From an uncultured Chloroflexota bacterium (GTDB lineage: Bacteria; Chloroflexota; Limnocylindria; Limnocylindrales; CSP1-4), in NCBI GenBank assembly GCA_903928275.1, contig CAIYQJ010000372.1, positions 1-9,684 on the forward strand: DNA of 9,684 nucleotides. The letters run 5' to 3'. The notes beneath the pieces were generated by a model. It was not told the DNA's origin. It saw only the letters and a program-made list of their open reading frames with translations, and searched no databases. Numbering within the stretch: position 1 is the first letter of the stretch; each line of letters starts with the position of its first letter. Shown here piece by piece: positions 1 to 8,437 of this stretch. A program made the translations under genes and the position numbers.

Positions 1-209
1 ACCACGCCGGCGACGATCGGCCCGGGCGCGGCGGAGGCCGGCGGCGCGCCGATGGCCGGCGGCTCGCCTGCGCTCGTCCGACCCGCGGCGACGGCGACGA
101 AGACGTCGCGGAACCCGGGCAGCGGGACCGGTTCAGCCGCGGCGAAGAACGCGACGACCGCGTCCTCCGCGAACGCGCCGGGCTCGCCCGAGTATGCGAC
201 CCGGGTCAC
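1..209 (-). CDS. pheA: prephenate dehydratase, N-terminal part (cut by window edge)
   Basis: Prephenate dehydratase decarboxylates and dehydrates prephenate to phenylpyruvate in phenylalanine synthesis. Only the first 69 codons are visible. They read MTRVAYSGEPGAFAEDA, then a double-Phe helix, then EPVPLPGFRDVFVAVAAGR. This matches the start of the catalytic domain of PheA/P-protein (RVAYxGxxGAFSE ... FRDVFEAVAxGR). Family members normally continue almost directly with a stretch like AGVVPVENS. Here about 20 Ala/Pro/Gly-rich residues separate the GR from an AGV at the window edge. I place the start at GTG 209 by homology. An in-frame ATG at 287 would add 26 residues unlike the family and overlap cimA by 20 nt. 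Neither start has a good Shine-Dalgarno sequence. The GTG overlaps the stop of a 21-codon minicistron by 4 nt. Co-transcription with cimA is likely. The catalytic and ACT regulatory parts lie outside the window, so activity cannot be judged. Confidence 0.75.
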   Translation of the reverse strand, partial: MTRVAYSGEPGAFAEDAVVAFFAAAEPVPLPGFRDVFVAVAAGRTSAGEPPAIGAPPASAAPGPIVAGV

Positions 210-271
210 GTGCGGCCCGGCGCGGCCGTCCCCGCGAGCCGCCGTGACGCCGGCGCGATGGCTCCGCTCAC
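206..271 (-). CDS. possible 21-codon minicistron between cimA and pheA
   Basis: A GTG codon at 271-269 overlaps the cimA stop as GTGA, the same junction type used four times upstream in this operon. Reading from it gives 21 codons (beginning MSGAIAPASRR) and ends at TGA 208-206, which itself overlaps the pheA GTG start as GTGA. The peptide is Ala/Arg/Gly-rich and resembles nothing I recognise. It may be a coupling cistron that carries ribosomes from cimA to pheA, since pheA lacks a clear ribosome binding site. In such GC-rich DNA it may equally be chance. I infer no function for the peptide. Confidence 0.3.
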   Translation of the reverse strand: MSGAIAPASRRLAGTAAPGRT

Positions 272-1938
272 CGCGGGCCGGCCCCATCGGCGATCGTCGT
301 GAAGTGGCGCTCGTCACGCCGACTCACCTCCGCGCCGCTCTTCCAGATCGCGTACTCGAGCGAATCCGCGAGCGCCGCCGCGGAGGCACCGATGATGTTC
401 GGGTCGCTCCCCATCGTCGACCACTCGCGTTCGCCGTCCACGGAGTCGATGACGACGCGCGTGCGTGCGCCCGTGCCCGCCTGCCCATCGACGATGCGCA
501 CCTTGTAGTCCACGAGGCGCACGAGGTCGAGCTGCGGGTAGAACGCGCGGAGCGCCTTGCGGAGGGCCGCGTCGAGCGCGTTCACCGGGCCGTTGCCGTC
601 GGCGGCCGTGTGGAGCACCTCGCCCGCGACCTCGACCCGCACGGTCGCCTCCGCATGCTGCGCAGCGTCGCCGCGCTGCTCGATGTGGACGGTGAAGTCG
701 ACGATCCGGAACGGGGCCTCGTAGTCGGGCTTGTGGCGTCGGACGAGGAGCTCGAACGAGCCCTCCGCCCCCTCGAAGCTCGCGCCATCCGCCTCGAGCT
801 CCTTGATGAGGCGCGACAGCGCCCGGGGGTCCACCACGCCCTCGAGGTGGTGGCCGAGCTGCTCGGCCCGGAGTTGCGTGTTCGCCTTGCCGCCGAGCTC
901 CGAGACGACGAGGCGTCCCTCGTTCCCGACACGGGTCGGGTCGATGTGCTGGTAGCTGCGCTCCACCTTGGCGACGGCCGCGCCGTGGACGCCGCCCTTG
1001 TGGGCGAAGGCGGACCGCCCCACGTAGGGCTGGTAGTCGTTCGGGCTGATGTTCGCGATCTCGGCGACGGACCGCGAGAGCCGGGTGAGGTCGGCGATGT
1101 CCCCGCCGCCGACCGGCAGGAGCGGGAGCGTCGTCTTGAGGGCGAGGTTCGCGAGGACGCTCACCATGTTGGCGTTCCCGCAGCGCTCGCCGTAGCCGTT
1201 GATCGTCGCCTGGACGTGGCGAGCGCCAGCCTGTACGGCCGCGATCGTGTTCGCGACGGCGAGCTCGGCGTCGTTGTGCGTGTGGATGCCCCACGTGGTG
1301 TCGGGGGCGCCCGGGTCGAGCTCGAGCGCAGCCCGCGTCTCGGTGAAGATGCGCACGAGGTCGTCGGTGAGCGTGCCGCCGTTCGTGTCGCAGAGGACGA
1401 GCGAATGCGCCCCCGCGTCCCGGGCGGCGCGGAGCGTGGCGATCGCGTAGGCCGGGTCCGCGCGATACCCGTCGAAGTAGTGCTCCGCGTCGTAGACCGC
1501 CTCGCGCCCGTTGTCCACGATGAAGCCGACGGACTCGGCCACCATGTCGAGGTTCTCGGCGGCGGTCGCCCCGAGCACCTTCGTGACGTGGAGGAGCCAG
1601 CTCTTCCCGAAGATCGTCACGACCGGCGTCTCGGCGGCGACGAGCTCGCGGAGGTTGGGGTCCTCGTCCGCCCGGTTCGACCGGTGCCGCGTGGAACCGA
1701 ACGCGGCGAGCTTCGCGCGCGACCACGTCATCCGCTTCGCCGCGGCGAAGAACTCCACGTCCTTCGGGTTGGACCCGGGCCAGCCGCCCTCGATGAACGG
1801 CATGCCGTACTCGTCGAGCATCCGCGCGACGCGGATCTTGTCCGCGAGCGAGAGGGTGACGTTCTCGCCCTGGGTCCCGTCGCGGAGGGTCGTGTCGTAG
1901 AGGATGACGGGCCTGTCGCCCTTCGTCGCCTGGTTCAT
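268..1938 (-). CDS. cimA: (R)-citramalate synthase
   Basis: CimA condenses pyruvate with acetyl-CoA to (R)-citramalate, the first step of the threonine-independent route to 2-oxobutyrate and isoleucine. The 556-residue protein has the HMGL-like TIM barrel first: DTTLRDGTQ at residues 15-23, the citramalate-synthase-type EGGWPGSNPKD at 50-60, HTHNDAELAVAN at 219-230 with the metal-binding HxH, NGYGERCGNA at 247-256, and FAHKGGVHGAAV at 311-322. A LeuA-type dimerisation/regulatory domain follows at about 398-535. GTQGEN and EGGWPG separate it from true LeuA, which has GEQAPG and EAGFP as in the neighbour leuA. ATG 1938 is the only start in the gap after leuB, with GAGG 10 nt upstream. It lies 74 nt after leuB, unlike the overlapping genes before it. 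The C-terminal tail (RRDERHFTTIADGAGPR) runs past the recognisable domain. Homocitrate synthase is a less likely alternative. Confidence 0.93.
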   Translation of the reverse strand: MNQATKGDRPVILYDTTLRDGTQGENVTLSLADKIRVARMLDEYGMPFIEGGWPGSNPKDVEFFAAAKRMTWSRAKLAAFGSTRHRSNRADEDPNLRELVAAETPVVTIFGKSWLLHVTKVLGATAAENLDMVAESVGFIVDNGREAVYDAEHYFDGYRADPAYAIATLRAARDAGAHSLVLCDTNGGTLTDDLVRIFTETRAALELDPGAPDTTWGIHTHNDAELAVANTIAAVQAGARHVQATINGYGERCGNANMVSVLANLALKTTLPLLPVGGGDIADLTRLSRSVAEIANISPNDYQPYVGRSAFAHKGGVHGAAVAKVERSYQHIDPTRVGNEGRLVVSELGGKANTQLRAEQLGHHLEGVVDPRALSRLIKELEADGASFEGAEGSFELLVRRHKPDYEAPFRIVDFTVHIEQRGDAAQHAEATVRVEVAGEVLHTAADGNGPVNALDAALRKALRAFYPQLDLVRLVDYKVRIVDGQAGTGARTRVVIDSVDGEREWSTMGSDPNIIGASAAALADSLEYAIWKSGAEVSRRDERHFTTIADGAGPR

Positions 1939-2012
1939 CGGTCGCGTGCCTCGCGGCTGGGTGCGGGAGGTTGGTTCGGGGAGATCGGCGGCGCTCCGGC
2001 GGGGAGGGCCGC
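1939..2012 (-). other. 74-nt leuB-cimA spacer
   Basis: This is the only true gap inside the operon. It is GC-rich and pyrimidine-rich on the coding strand (CCCTCC, ATCTCC, CCTCCC), with GAGG 10 nt before cimA. I see no T-tract after a hairpin and no convincing -10/-35 pair. Read-through from leuB is the simplest view. A weak internal promoter cannot be excluded from sequence alone. Confidence 0.5.
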
Positions 2013-3233
2013 CTAGGCGATCGACCCGGTGGCGGCGGAGCGCGAGCGCACGTCGAGGCGGGCGATGATCGCCTCGGTCATCCCGACCGTCCCGACGGGC
2101 TCCACCTCCGCGGCACGGGCCGGGTCGGTGGGCATGATGTCCGGCGTCCGCACGCCGTCGAAGAGCGCGCGCGAGACCGCGTCCTCGATCGCGGTCGCCG
2201 CGTCGTCGCGGCCGAACGACCAGCGCAACATCATCGCGCCCGACAGGATGGTCCCGATCGGGTTGGCGATGTCCTTCCCCGCGATGTCGGGTGCCGAGCC
2301 GTGGATCGGCTCGTACAGGCCGAGGAGGCCGTGCGCGGTGCGGCGGGCGCCGACCGAGGCCGACGGCAGCATGCCGAGCGAACCGGCGAGGACGCTCGCC
2401 TCGTCGCTGAGGATGTCGCCGAACAGGTTCTCCGTGACGATGACGTCGAAGCCGGCCGGCCAGCGGACGATCTGCATCGCCGTGGCGTCCACGAGGCGGT
2501 GCTCCAGCGCCACGTCGGGGTAGTCGGCCGCGACCTCGCCGGCCACCGTCCGCCACAGGCGCGACGTGGCGAGGACGTTGGCCTTGTCCACGCTCGTCAC
2601 CTTCCGCCGGCGGCCCCGGGCGAGGTCGAACGCGAGACGGACGATCCGCGCGATCTCCTCGTCCGCATACGGGAGCGTGTCCTCCGCATGGCGGGAGCCG
2701 GGGGCGCCGGTCGCCTCCGTGCGGGCGGCGAAGTACAGCCCGCCCGTCAGCTCGCGGACGATGAGCATGTCCACGTCGGCGAGCAGTGCCGTCTTCAGGG
2801 GCGAGGACTCCGCGAGGGCTGGGTGGACGGTGACCGGTCGCAGGTTGGCGAAGAGTCCGAGGCCGCCGCGCAGCGCGAACAGGGCCTGCTCAGGGCGGAC
2901 CGTGGCCGACGGATCGTCCCAGCGTGGCCCGCCGACGGCGCCGAGGAAGACCGCATCGGCCGCCGCGCACGCCTCGAGGTCCTCCGGGCGGATCGAGGCG
3001 CCGTACGCGTCGATCGCGGCCCCGCCGACGACCACCTCGCGCCAGTCCAGCCCGAAGCCCGCCTGCTCCCCCGCGGCGTCCACGACCCGCCGACCGGCGG
3101 CGAGGACGTCGGGGCCCACGCCGTCGCCGGGGATCGCGACGATCCGGTACGTCGGGCGCGCGCCGCCGCTGGCGTCGCCGGTGGACCCGCCGGGGGCGTC
3201 GCCGAGCCCGCCCGGCGCACCCGACACTGTCAC
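2013..3233 (-). CDS. leuB: 3-isopropylmalate dehydrogenase
   Basis: LeuB oxidises and decarboxylates 3-isopropylmalate to 2-ketoisocaproate with NAD in leucine synthesis. In cells with CimA it also handles the methylmalate intermediate leading to 2-oxobutyrate. Visible motifs are GDGVGP (36-41), RELTGGLYFA (160-169, substrate arginine and tyrosine loop), VDKANVL with the catalytic Lys (215-221), TENLFGDILSDEAS with metal-binding Asp residues (267-280), and LYEPIHGSAPDIAGK continuing to NPIGTILS (NAD-binding loop, about 306-331). The protein has 406 residues. The family usually has 350-370, and the excess is mainly a Gly-rich N-terminal extension of about 27 residues. The start is GTG 3233, overlapping the leuA stop by 4 nt (GTGA), with GAGGAG 5 nt upstream. 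GTG 3227 is possible. No later start codon precedes the conserved TYRIVAIPGDG, so the extension should be real. Confidence 0.95.
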   Translation of the reverse strand: MTVSGAPGGLGDAPGGSTGDASGGARPTYRIVAIPGDGVGPDVLAAGRRVVDAAGEQAGFGLDWREVVVGGAAIDAYGASIRPEDLEACAAADAVFLGAVGGPRWDDPSATVRPEQALFALRGGLGLFANLRPVTVHPALAESSPLKTALLADVDMLIVRELTGGLYFAARTEATGAPGSRHAEDTLPYADEEIARIVRLAFDLARGRRRKVTSVDKANVLATSRLWRTVAGEVAADYPDVALEHRLVDATAMQIVRWPAGFDVIVTENLFGDILSDEASVLAGSLGMLPSASVGARRTAHGLLGLYEPIHGSAPDIAGKDIANPIGTILSGAMMLRWSFGRDDAATAIEDAVSRALFDGVRTPDIMPTDPARAAEVEPVGTVGMTEAIIARLDVRSRSAATGSIA

Positions 3234-4858
3234 GGGAGCTCCTCGCCTCGCCGGGGCGGCGGGATCACCGCGCCCGACTCGCCGAGCTCGATCGCGCGAA
3301 GCTTGTTCGTCGCGACGAGGTACGCGTCGAGCGACGCCTCGACGATGTTCGTCGAGAGCCCCTGCCCGGAGACCGTCTCGGAGTCCGGCGCAGCGTCGAG
3401 CGACCGACGGCAGCGGACCACGACCTGGCCCTGGGCGTCCTCGCCGCCGGAGATCGCACGGATCTCGTAGCTCATGAGGGCAGGGCGCCACGCGAGGACC
3501 GGCTCGATCGCCGCGTCCACCGCGCCGTACAGCGCGTCGACCGGGCCGTTGCCCCGGCTGCTGCCGTACCGCTCGGCGCCCTCGACGGTGAGCGTCACGT
3601 GGCCGCGCGAATCGCCCCCGTGCGCCGAGGTGACCTCCCAGTCCACGAGCCCCACGGCCTGGTGGACCTCGGCGACCTGCTGCTCCGCGATCGCGATGAG
3701 GTCGGCGTCGGTGACCTCCTTCTTCCGGTCGGCGAGGGCGATCGCCTCGCGGTACACGAGGTCGAGCTCGGGTCCGTCGATGTGGTAGCCGAGATCACGG
3801 AGCTTCTTCTGGAGCCCCTTCCGACCGGACAGCTTGCCGATCGTCAGCTGGCTCCCGGAGAGTCCGACCGACTGCGGGGTCATGATCTCGTACGTGAGCG
3901 GATTCTTGATGACGCCGTCCTGGTGGATGCCGGACTCGTGCGCGAACGCGTTGGCACCCACGACCGCCTTGTTGGGCTGGATGCTGAAGCCGGTGAGGAG
4001 GCTGACGAGCCGGCTCGCGGGCGTGATCTGCTCGGTCTGGACGTGGCTCGTCAGCGTGGGGAACTGCGTGGGGCGCGTGCGGAGTGCCATGACGACCTCC
4101 TCGAGGGAGGCGTTGCCGGCGCGCTCGCCGAGGCCGTTGATCGTGACCTCGACCTGGCGCGCACCCGCCTGCACCGCCGCGAGCGTGTTGGCCGTCGCGA
4201 GCCCCAGGTCGTTGTGGCAGTGGACGCTCACCACGGCCTCGTCCCCGACGAGCGCCTTCACGCGGGCCACGAGGGAGCCGAACTCGGCGGGGATCGCGTA
4301 CCCCACGGTGTCGGGGATGTTCAACGTGGATGCGCCGGCCTCCACGACCGCGGCGTAGACGGCCAAGAGGTAGTCCGGGTCGGTGCGCGACGCGTCCTCC
4401 GCGGAGAACTCCACCTCGGCGTCCCGACCGAGCTGCTCGCGGCCATAGCGGACCCAGCGGACCGCCTCGGCGAGCGCCTGGTCGCGGCTCATCTTCAGCT
4501 TGTGCTTGAGGTGGATGTCGCTCGTCGCGATGAAGACGTGGAGGTGCGGCCGCTCGGAGACGCGGATCGCCTCCACGGCGCGCTGCGGGTCGCCGTCGCG
4601 GCAGCGCGCGAGCGCGGCGACAGACACCCCCTTCGACTCCTCCGCGATCCGCCGGACCGCCTCGAAATCGCCCGGCGATGCCGCCGGGAACCCGGCCTCG
4701 ATGACGTCCACCTTGAGCCGGACGAGCTGGCGGGCGACCTGGATCTTCTCCGCGACCGTCAGGCCGGCGCCGGGCGCCTGCTCGCCGTCGCGCAGGGTCG
4801 TGTCGAAGATGCGTACCGAACCCTCGGCTACGCCGGGGCCGAACGTGGGCGCGCTCAT
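3230..4858 (-). CDS. leuA: 2-isopropylmalate synthase
   Basis: LeuA condenses 2-ketoisovalerate with acetyl-CoA, the committed step to leucine, and the family is usually inhibited by leucine. The 542-residue protein begins with an HMGL-like TIM barrel: FDTTLRDGEQ at 18-27, EAGFP at 54-58, HCHNDLG at 213-219 (metal-binding HxH), NGLGERAGNA at 241-250, and FAHESGIHQDG at 305-315. A linker leads to the C-terminal LeuA allosteric domain at about 395-525, with GNGPVDALYGA and SGQGLSTNIVEAS, the glycine-rich elements around the leucine pocket. Length and motif order fit the short bacterial LeuA type. The start ATG 4858 overlaps the ilvC stop by 4 nt (ATGA), with GGGAG 9 nt upstream inside ilvC. It ends by a 4-nt overlap with leuB. 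The intact regulatory domain suggests feedback control by leucine, by inference from the family. Confidence 0.96.
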   Translation of the reverse strand: MSAPTFGPGVAEGSVRIFDTTLRDGEQAPGAGLTVAEKIQVARQLVRLKVDVIEAGFPAASPGDFEAVRRIAEESKGVSVAALARCRDGDPQRAVEAIRVSERPHLHVFIATSDIHLKHKLKMSRDQALAEAVRWVRYGREQLGRDAEVEFSAEDASRTDPDYLLAVYAAVVEAGASTLNIPDTVGYAIPAEFGSLVARVKALVGDEAVVSVHCHNDLGLATANTLAAVQAGARQVEVTINGLGERAGNASLEEVVMALRTRPTQFPTLTSHVQTEQITPASRLVSLLTGFSIQPNKAVVGANAFAHESGIHQDGVIKNPLTYEIMTPQSVGLSGSQLTIGKLSGRKGLQKKLRDLGYHIDGPELDLVYREAIALADRKKEVTDADLIAIAEQQVAEVHQAVGLVDWEVTSAHGGDSRGHVTLTVEGAERYGSSRGNGPVDALYGAVDAAIEPVLAWRPALMSYEIRAISGGEDAQGQVVVRCRRSLDAAPDSETVSGQGLSTNIVEASLDAYLVATNKLRAIELGESGAVIPPPRRGEELP

Positions 4859-5904
4859 GATCCGCGACTCCCGCGGGCCGAGGCCTGCGCCTGGCCAGCC
4901 TTCACGACGACCGGGTCGAGGAACGCCATCTTCGACCGGAGCTCGGCCCCGACCTCCTCGATCCGGTGGCCGCTCTCGGCCTCTCGCATCCGCTCGAACT
5001 CGGCGCGCCCCGAGCGGTTCTCCTCGATCCAGCGTGCGGCGAACGTGCCGTCCTGGATCTCGGCGAGGATCTCCTTCATGGTGGCGCGGACGTGTGCGTC
5101 GATGAGCCGCGGCCCGGACACGTAGTCCCCGAACTCGGCGGTGTCGCTCACGCTGAACCGCATGAAGTCCAGCCCGCCGCGGTACATGAGGTCCACGATG
5201 AGCTTGAGCTCGTGCATCGTCTCGAAGTACGCGAGCTCGGGCTGGTAGCCGGCCCCGACGAGCGTGTCGAACGCCGCCTTCACGAGCGCGGCCGTGCCCC
5301 CGCAGAGGACCGCCTGCTCGCCGAAGAGGTCGGTCTCCGTCTCCTCCGCGAACGTCGTCTCCAGGACCCCGGCGCGGGTGGCCCCGAGGGCACGCGCGTA
5401 GGCGAGGGTCCGCGCACGCGCGGTCCCGCTCGAGTCGAGCTCCACGGCGAACAGCGCCGGGACGCCGCCACCGTCCCGGTAGACGGAGCGGACGAGATGC
5501 CCGGGGCCCTTCGGCGCCACCATCCCCACGTCGACGAAGTCCGGCGGGACGATCTGGCCGAAGCGGATCGTGAAGCCGTGGGCGAAGAGGAGGAGCTGGC
5601 CCGGCCGCAGGTTCGGGGCGATCTCGGCGTCGTACAGCGCCTTCTGGGACGTGTCCGGGACGGCCATCATGAGGACGTCCGCCGCGCGGACGGCGTCCGC
5701 GACGTCGAGGACGCGCAGGCCGGCCTCCTCGGCGATCGCCCGGCTCTTGCTCGCGGGCTGGAGGCCCACGACGACCGAGACCCCCGATTCGTGGAGGTTC
5801 AGCGCATGCGCGTGGCCCTGGCTCCCGAACCCGATGATCGCGACCGTTTGCCCGGCCAGTGCGGCCGGGTCGGCATCCGCGTCGTAGTACATCCGGGCGG
5901 TCAT
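4855..5904 (-). CDS. ilvC: ketol-acid reductoisomerase, class I
   Basis: IlvC isomerises and reduces acetolactate or acetohydroxybutyrate to the dihydroxy acids of valine and isoleucine synthesis, using Mg2+ and usually NADPH. The 349-residue protein has the Rossmann signature GFGSQGHAHALNL (25-37), the catalytic HGF region (109-111), APKGPGHLVR (130-139), and the metal-binding ETETDLFGEQAVLCGG (about 188-203) and ETMHELKLIVDLMYRGG (228-244). The C-terminal knotted helical domain carries SVSDTAEFGDY (251-261). One knotted domain and this length define class I. The cofactor loop reads GLQPASKS (47-54), where Arg or Lys is common at the Gln position. The two Ser residues that normally meet the 2'-phosphate remain. 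ATG 5904 overlaps the ilvN stop by 4 nt, with GAGGAGG 10 nt upstream. Met5 is a possible alternative start. Confidence 0.97.
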   Translation of the reverse strand: MTARMYYDADADPAALAGQTVAIIGFGSQGHAHALNLHESGVSVVVGLQPASKSRAIAEEAGLRVLDVADAVRAADVLMMAVPDTSQKALYDAEIAPNLRPGQLLLFAHGFTIRFGQIVPPDFVDVGMVAPKGPGHLVRSVYRDGGGVPALFAVELDSSGTARARTLAYARALGATRAGVLETTFAEETETDLFGEQAVLCGGTAALVKAAFDTLVGAGYQPELAYFETMHELKLIVDLMYRGGLDFMRFSVSDTAEFGDYVSGPRLIDAHVRATMKEILAEIQDGTFAARWIEENRSGRAEFERMREAESGHRIEEVGAELRSKMAFLDPVVVKAGQAQASARGSRGS

Positions 5905-6463
5905 CGTTTCGTCGCCTCCTCGATCGATCCGGATCCACGGGCCATGACGACGGCCCCGGTCCGCACGAGCTCCCTGATCCCGTAGCCGCGGAGGAGTGTC
6001 AGGAGCGCATCCACCTCGACCTCCGTCCCGGTCGCCTCGACGACGACCGACTCGGGCGCGAGGTCCACGACCCTGGCCCTGTGCATCTCCACGATCGACA
6101 CGATCTCGCCGCGGTTGCGGTCCGTGGCCCGGACCTTCACGAGCGCGAGCTCGTGCTGCACCGTGGGCTCGTCGGTCACGTCCTGCACCTTGAGCACGTC
6201 GATGAGCCGGTAGAGCTGCTTCGTGGCCTGCTCCACGTGGAACTCATCGCCGTGGATCGTGATCGTCATCCGGCTCACGTCCTCGCTGTCCGTGTGGCTC
6301 ACCGACAGCGACTCGATGTTGAAGTCGCGCGCCCGCATGAGGCTCGCGACACGGTTGAGGACGCCGGTCCGATTCTGGACCACGGCGACGAGCACGTGGC
6401 GACGCGTCTCGCCGCTGCCGGGGATCGGACGTGCCGGGACGGGCCCGGCCGCGATGTCGCCGC

Positions 6464-6467
<4 letters not shown>
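5901..6467 (-). CDS. ilvN: acetolactate synthase small (regulatory) subunit
   Basis: IlvN binds the catalytic IlvB subunit, raises its activity and confers end-product inhibition, usually by valine. The 188-residue protein has an N-terminal ACT domain at about 24-97, starting HVLVAVVQNRTGVLNRVAS and continuing through a FNIESLSVSHTD segment, which is the family signature. A C-terminal regulatory domain follows at about 105-175 (ELALVKV ... GIRELVRTGAVVMARG). The first 22 residues (Pro/Gly/Ala-rich) precede the usual start of the domain. GTG 6467 is chosen because it overlaps the ilvB stop by 4 nt (GTGA) and has GGAGGAG 5 nt upstream. No competing start lies between it and the ACT domain. The symbol ilvH is used for the same protein in other annotations. 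Together with ilvB it forms the complete enzyme. Confidence 0.96.
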
Positions 6468-8305
<1,838 letters not shown>

Positions 8306-8365
8306 CCGATCGTCCTCCCTCATGGGCCGCCACCCCGGCCGTTCGATGCCTTGCCGTGATCGATC

Positions 8366-8400
8366 GAGAAAGAGAAGAACCCCCGCCGCTCCGGCGAGGG
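8366..8400 (-). terminator. intrinsic terminator-like hairpin in the ilvB leader (candidate attenuator)
   Basis: On the coding strand, CCCTCGCCG (8400-8392) pairs with CGGCGGGGG (8388-8380) across a GAG loop. All nine positions pair, one of them T-G. The T-rich run TTCTTCTCTTTCTC follows directly. It stands 60 nt upstream of the ilvB start and downstream of the leader ORF, so full termination here would silence the operon. This position suggests attenuation rather than gene-end termination. The plus-strand reading has no T tract, so the signal is directional. Confidence 0.75.
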
Positions 8401-8418
8401 TCCTGCAGGTGTCCGTCT

Positions 8419-8437
8419 GGTGGCGCTCTGCGCTACC
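8419..8437 (-). other. small hairpin at the leader-ORF stop codon
   Basis: On the coding strand, GGTAGCGC and GCGCCACC pair as a stem with one A-C mismatch around an AGA loop. The leader ORF stop TAG (8435-8433) lies inside the 5' arm. A ribosome finishing the leader ORF would cover it. It may be a pause hairpin or the protector element of an attenuator. This is inferred from position only. Confidence 0.4.

Noticed and set aside
52..2016. 654-codon open frame on the plus strand opposite cimA.
   Set aside because: It is the antisense shadow of a well-supported cimA gene. High GC removes stop codons in the opposite frame, and the translation is Arg/Val/Asp-rich with no domain.
268..2556. A 762-codon reading of the cimA frame extending far into leuB, suggesting a fused or longer CimA.
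   Set aside because: The part upstream of codon ATG 1938 is an Arg-rich out-of-frame reading of leuB. CimA homology starts right after that ATG, which also has a GAGG upstream.
2924..5125. 733-codon open frame on the plus strand opposite leuB and leuA.
   Set aside because: It is antisense to two clear enzymes, with highly biased composition and no motifs. It is a GC-driven shadow.
8325..8340. GGCCG/CGGCC hairpin just before ATG 8323.
   Set aside because: It has only five pairs and no T tract, so it is not a terminator. It could at most hinder initiation at 8323, which supports the 8305 start. It is noted in the ilvB entry and not listed separately.
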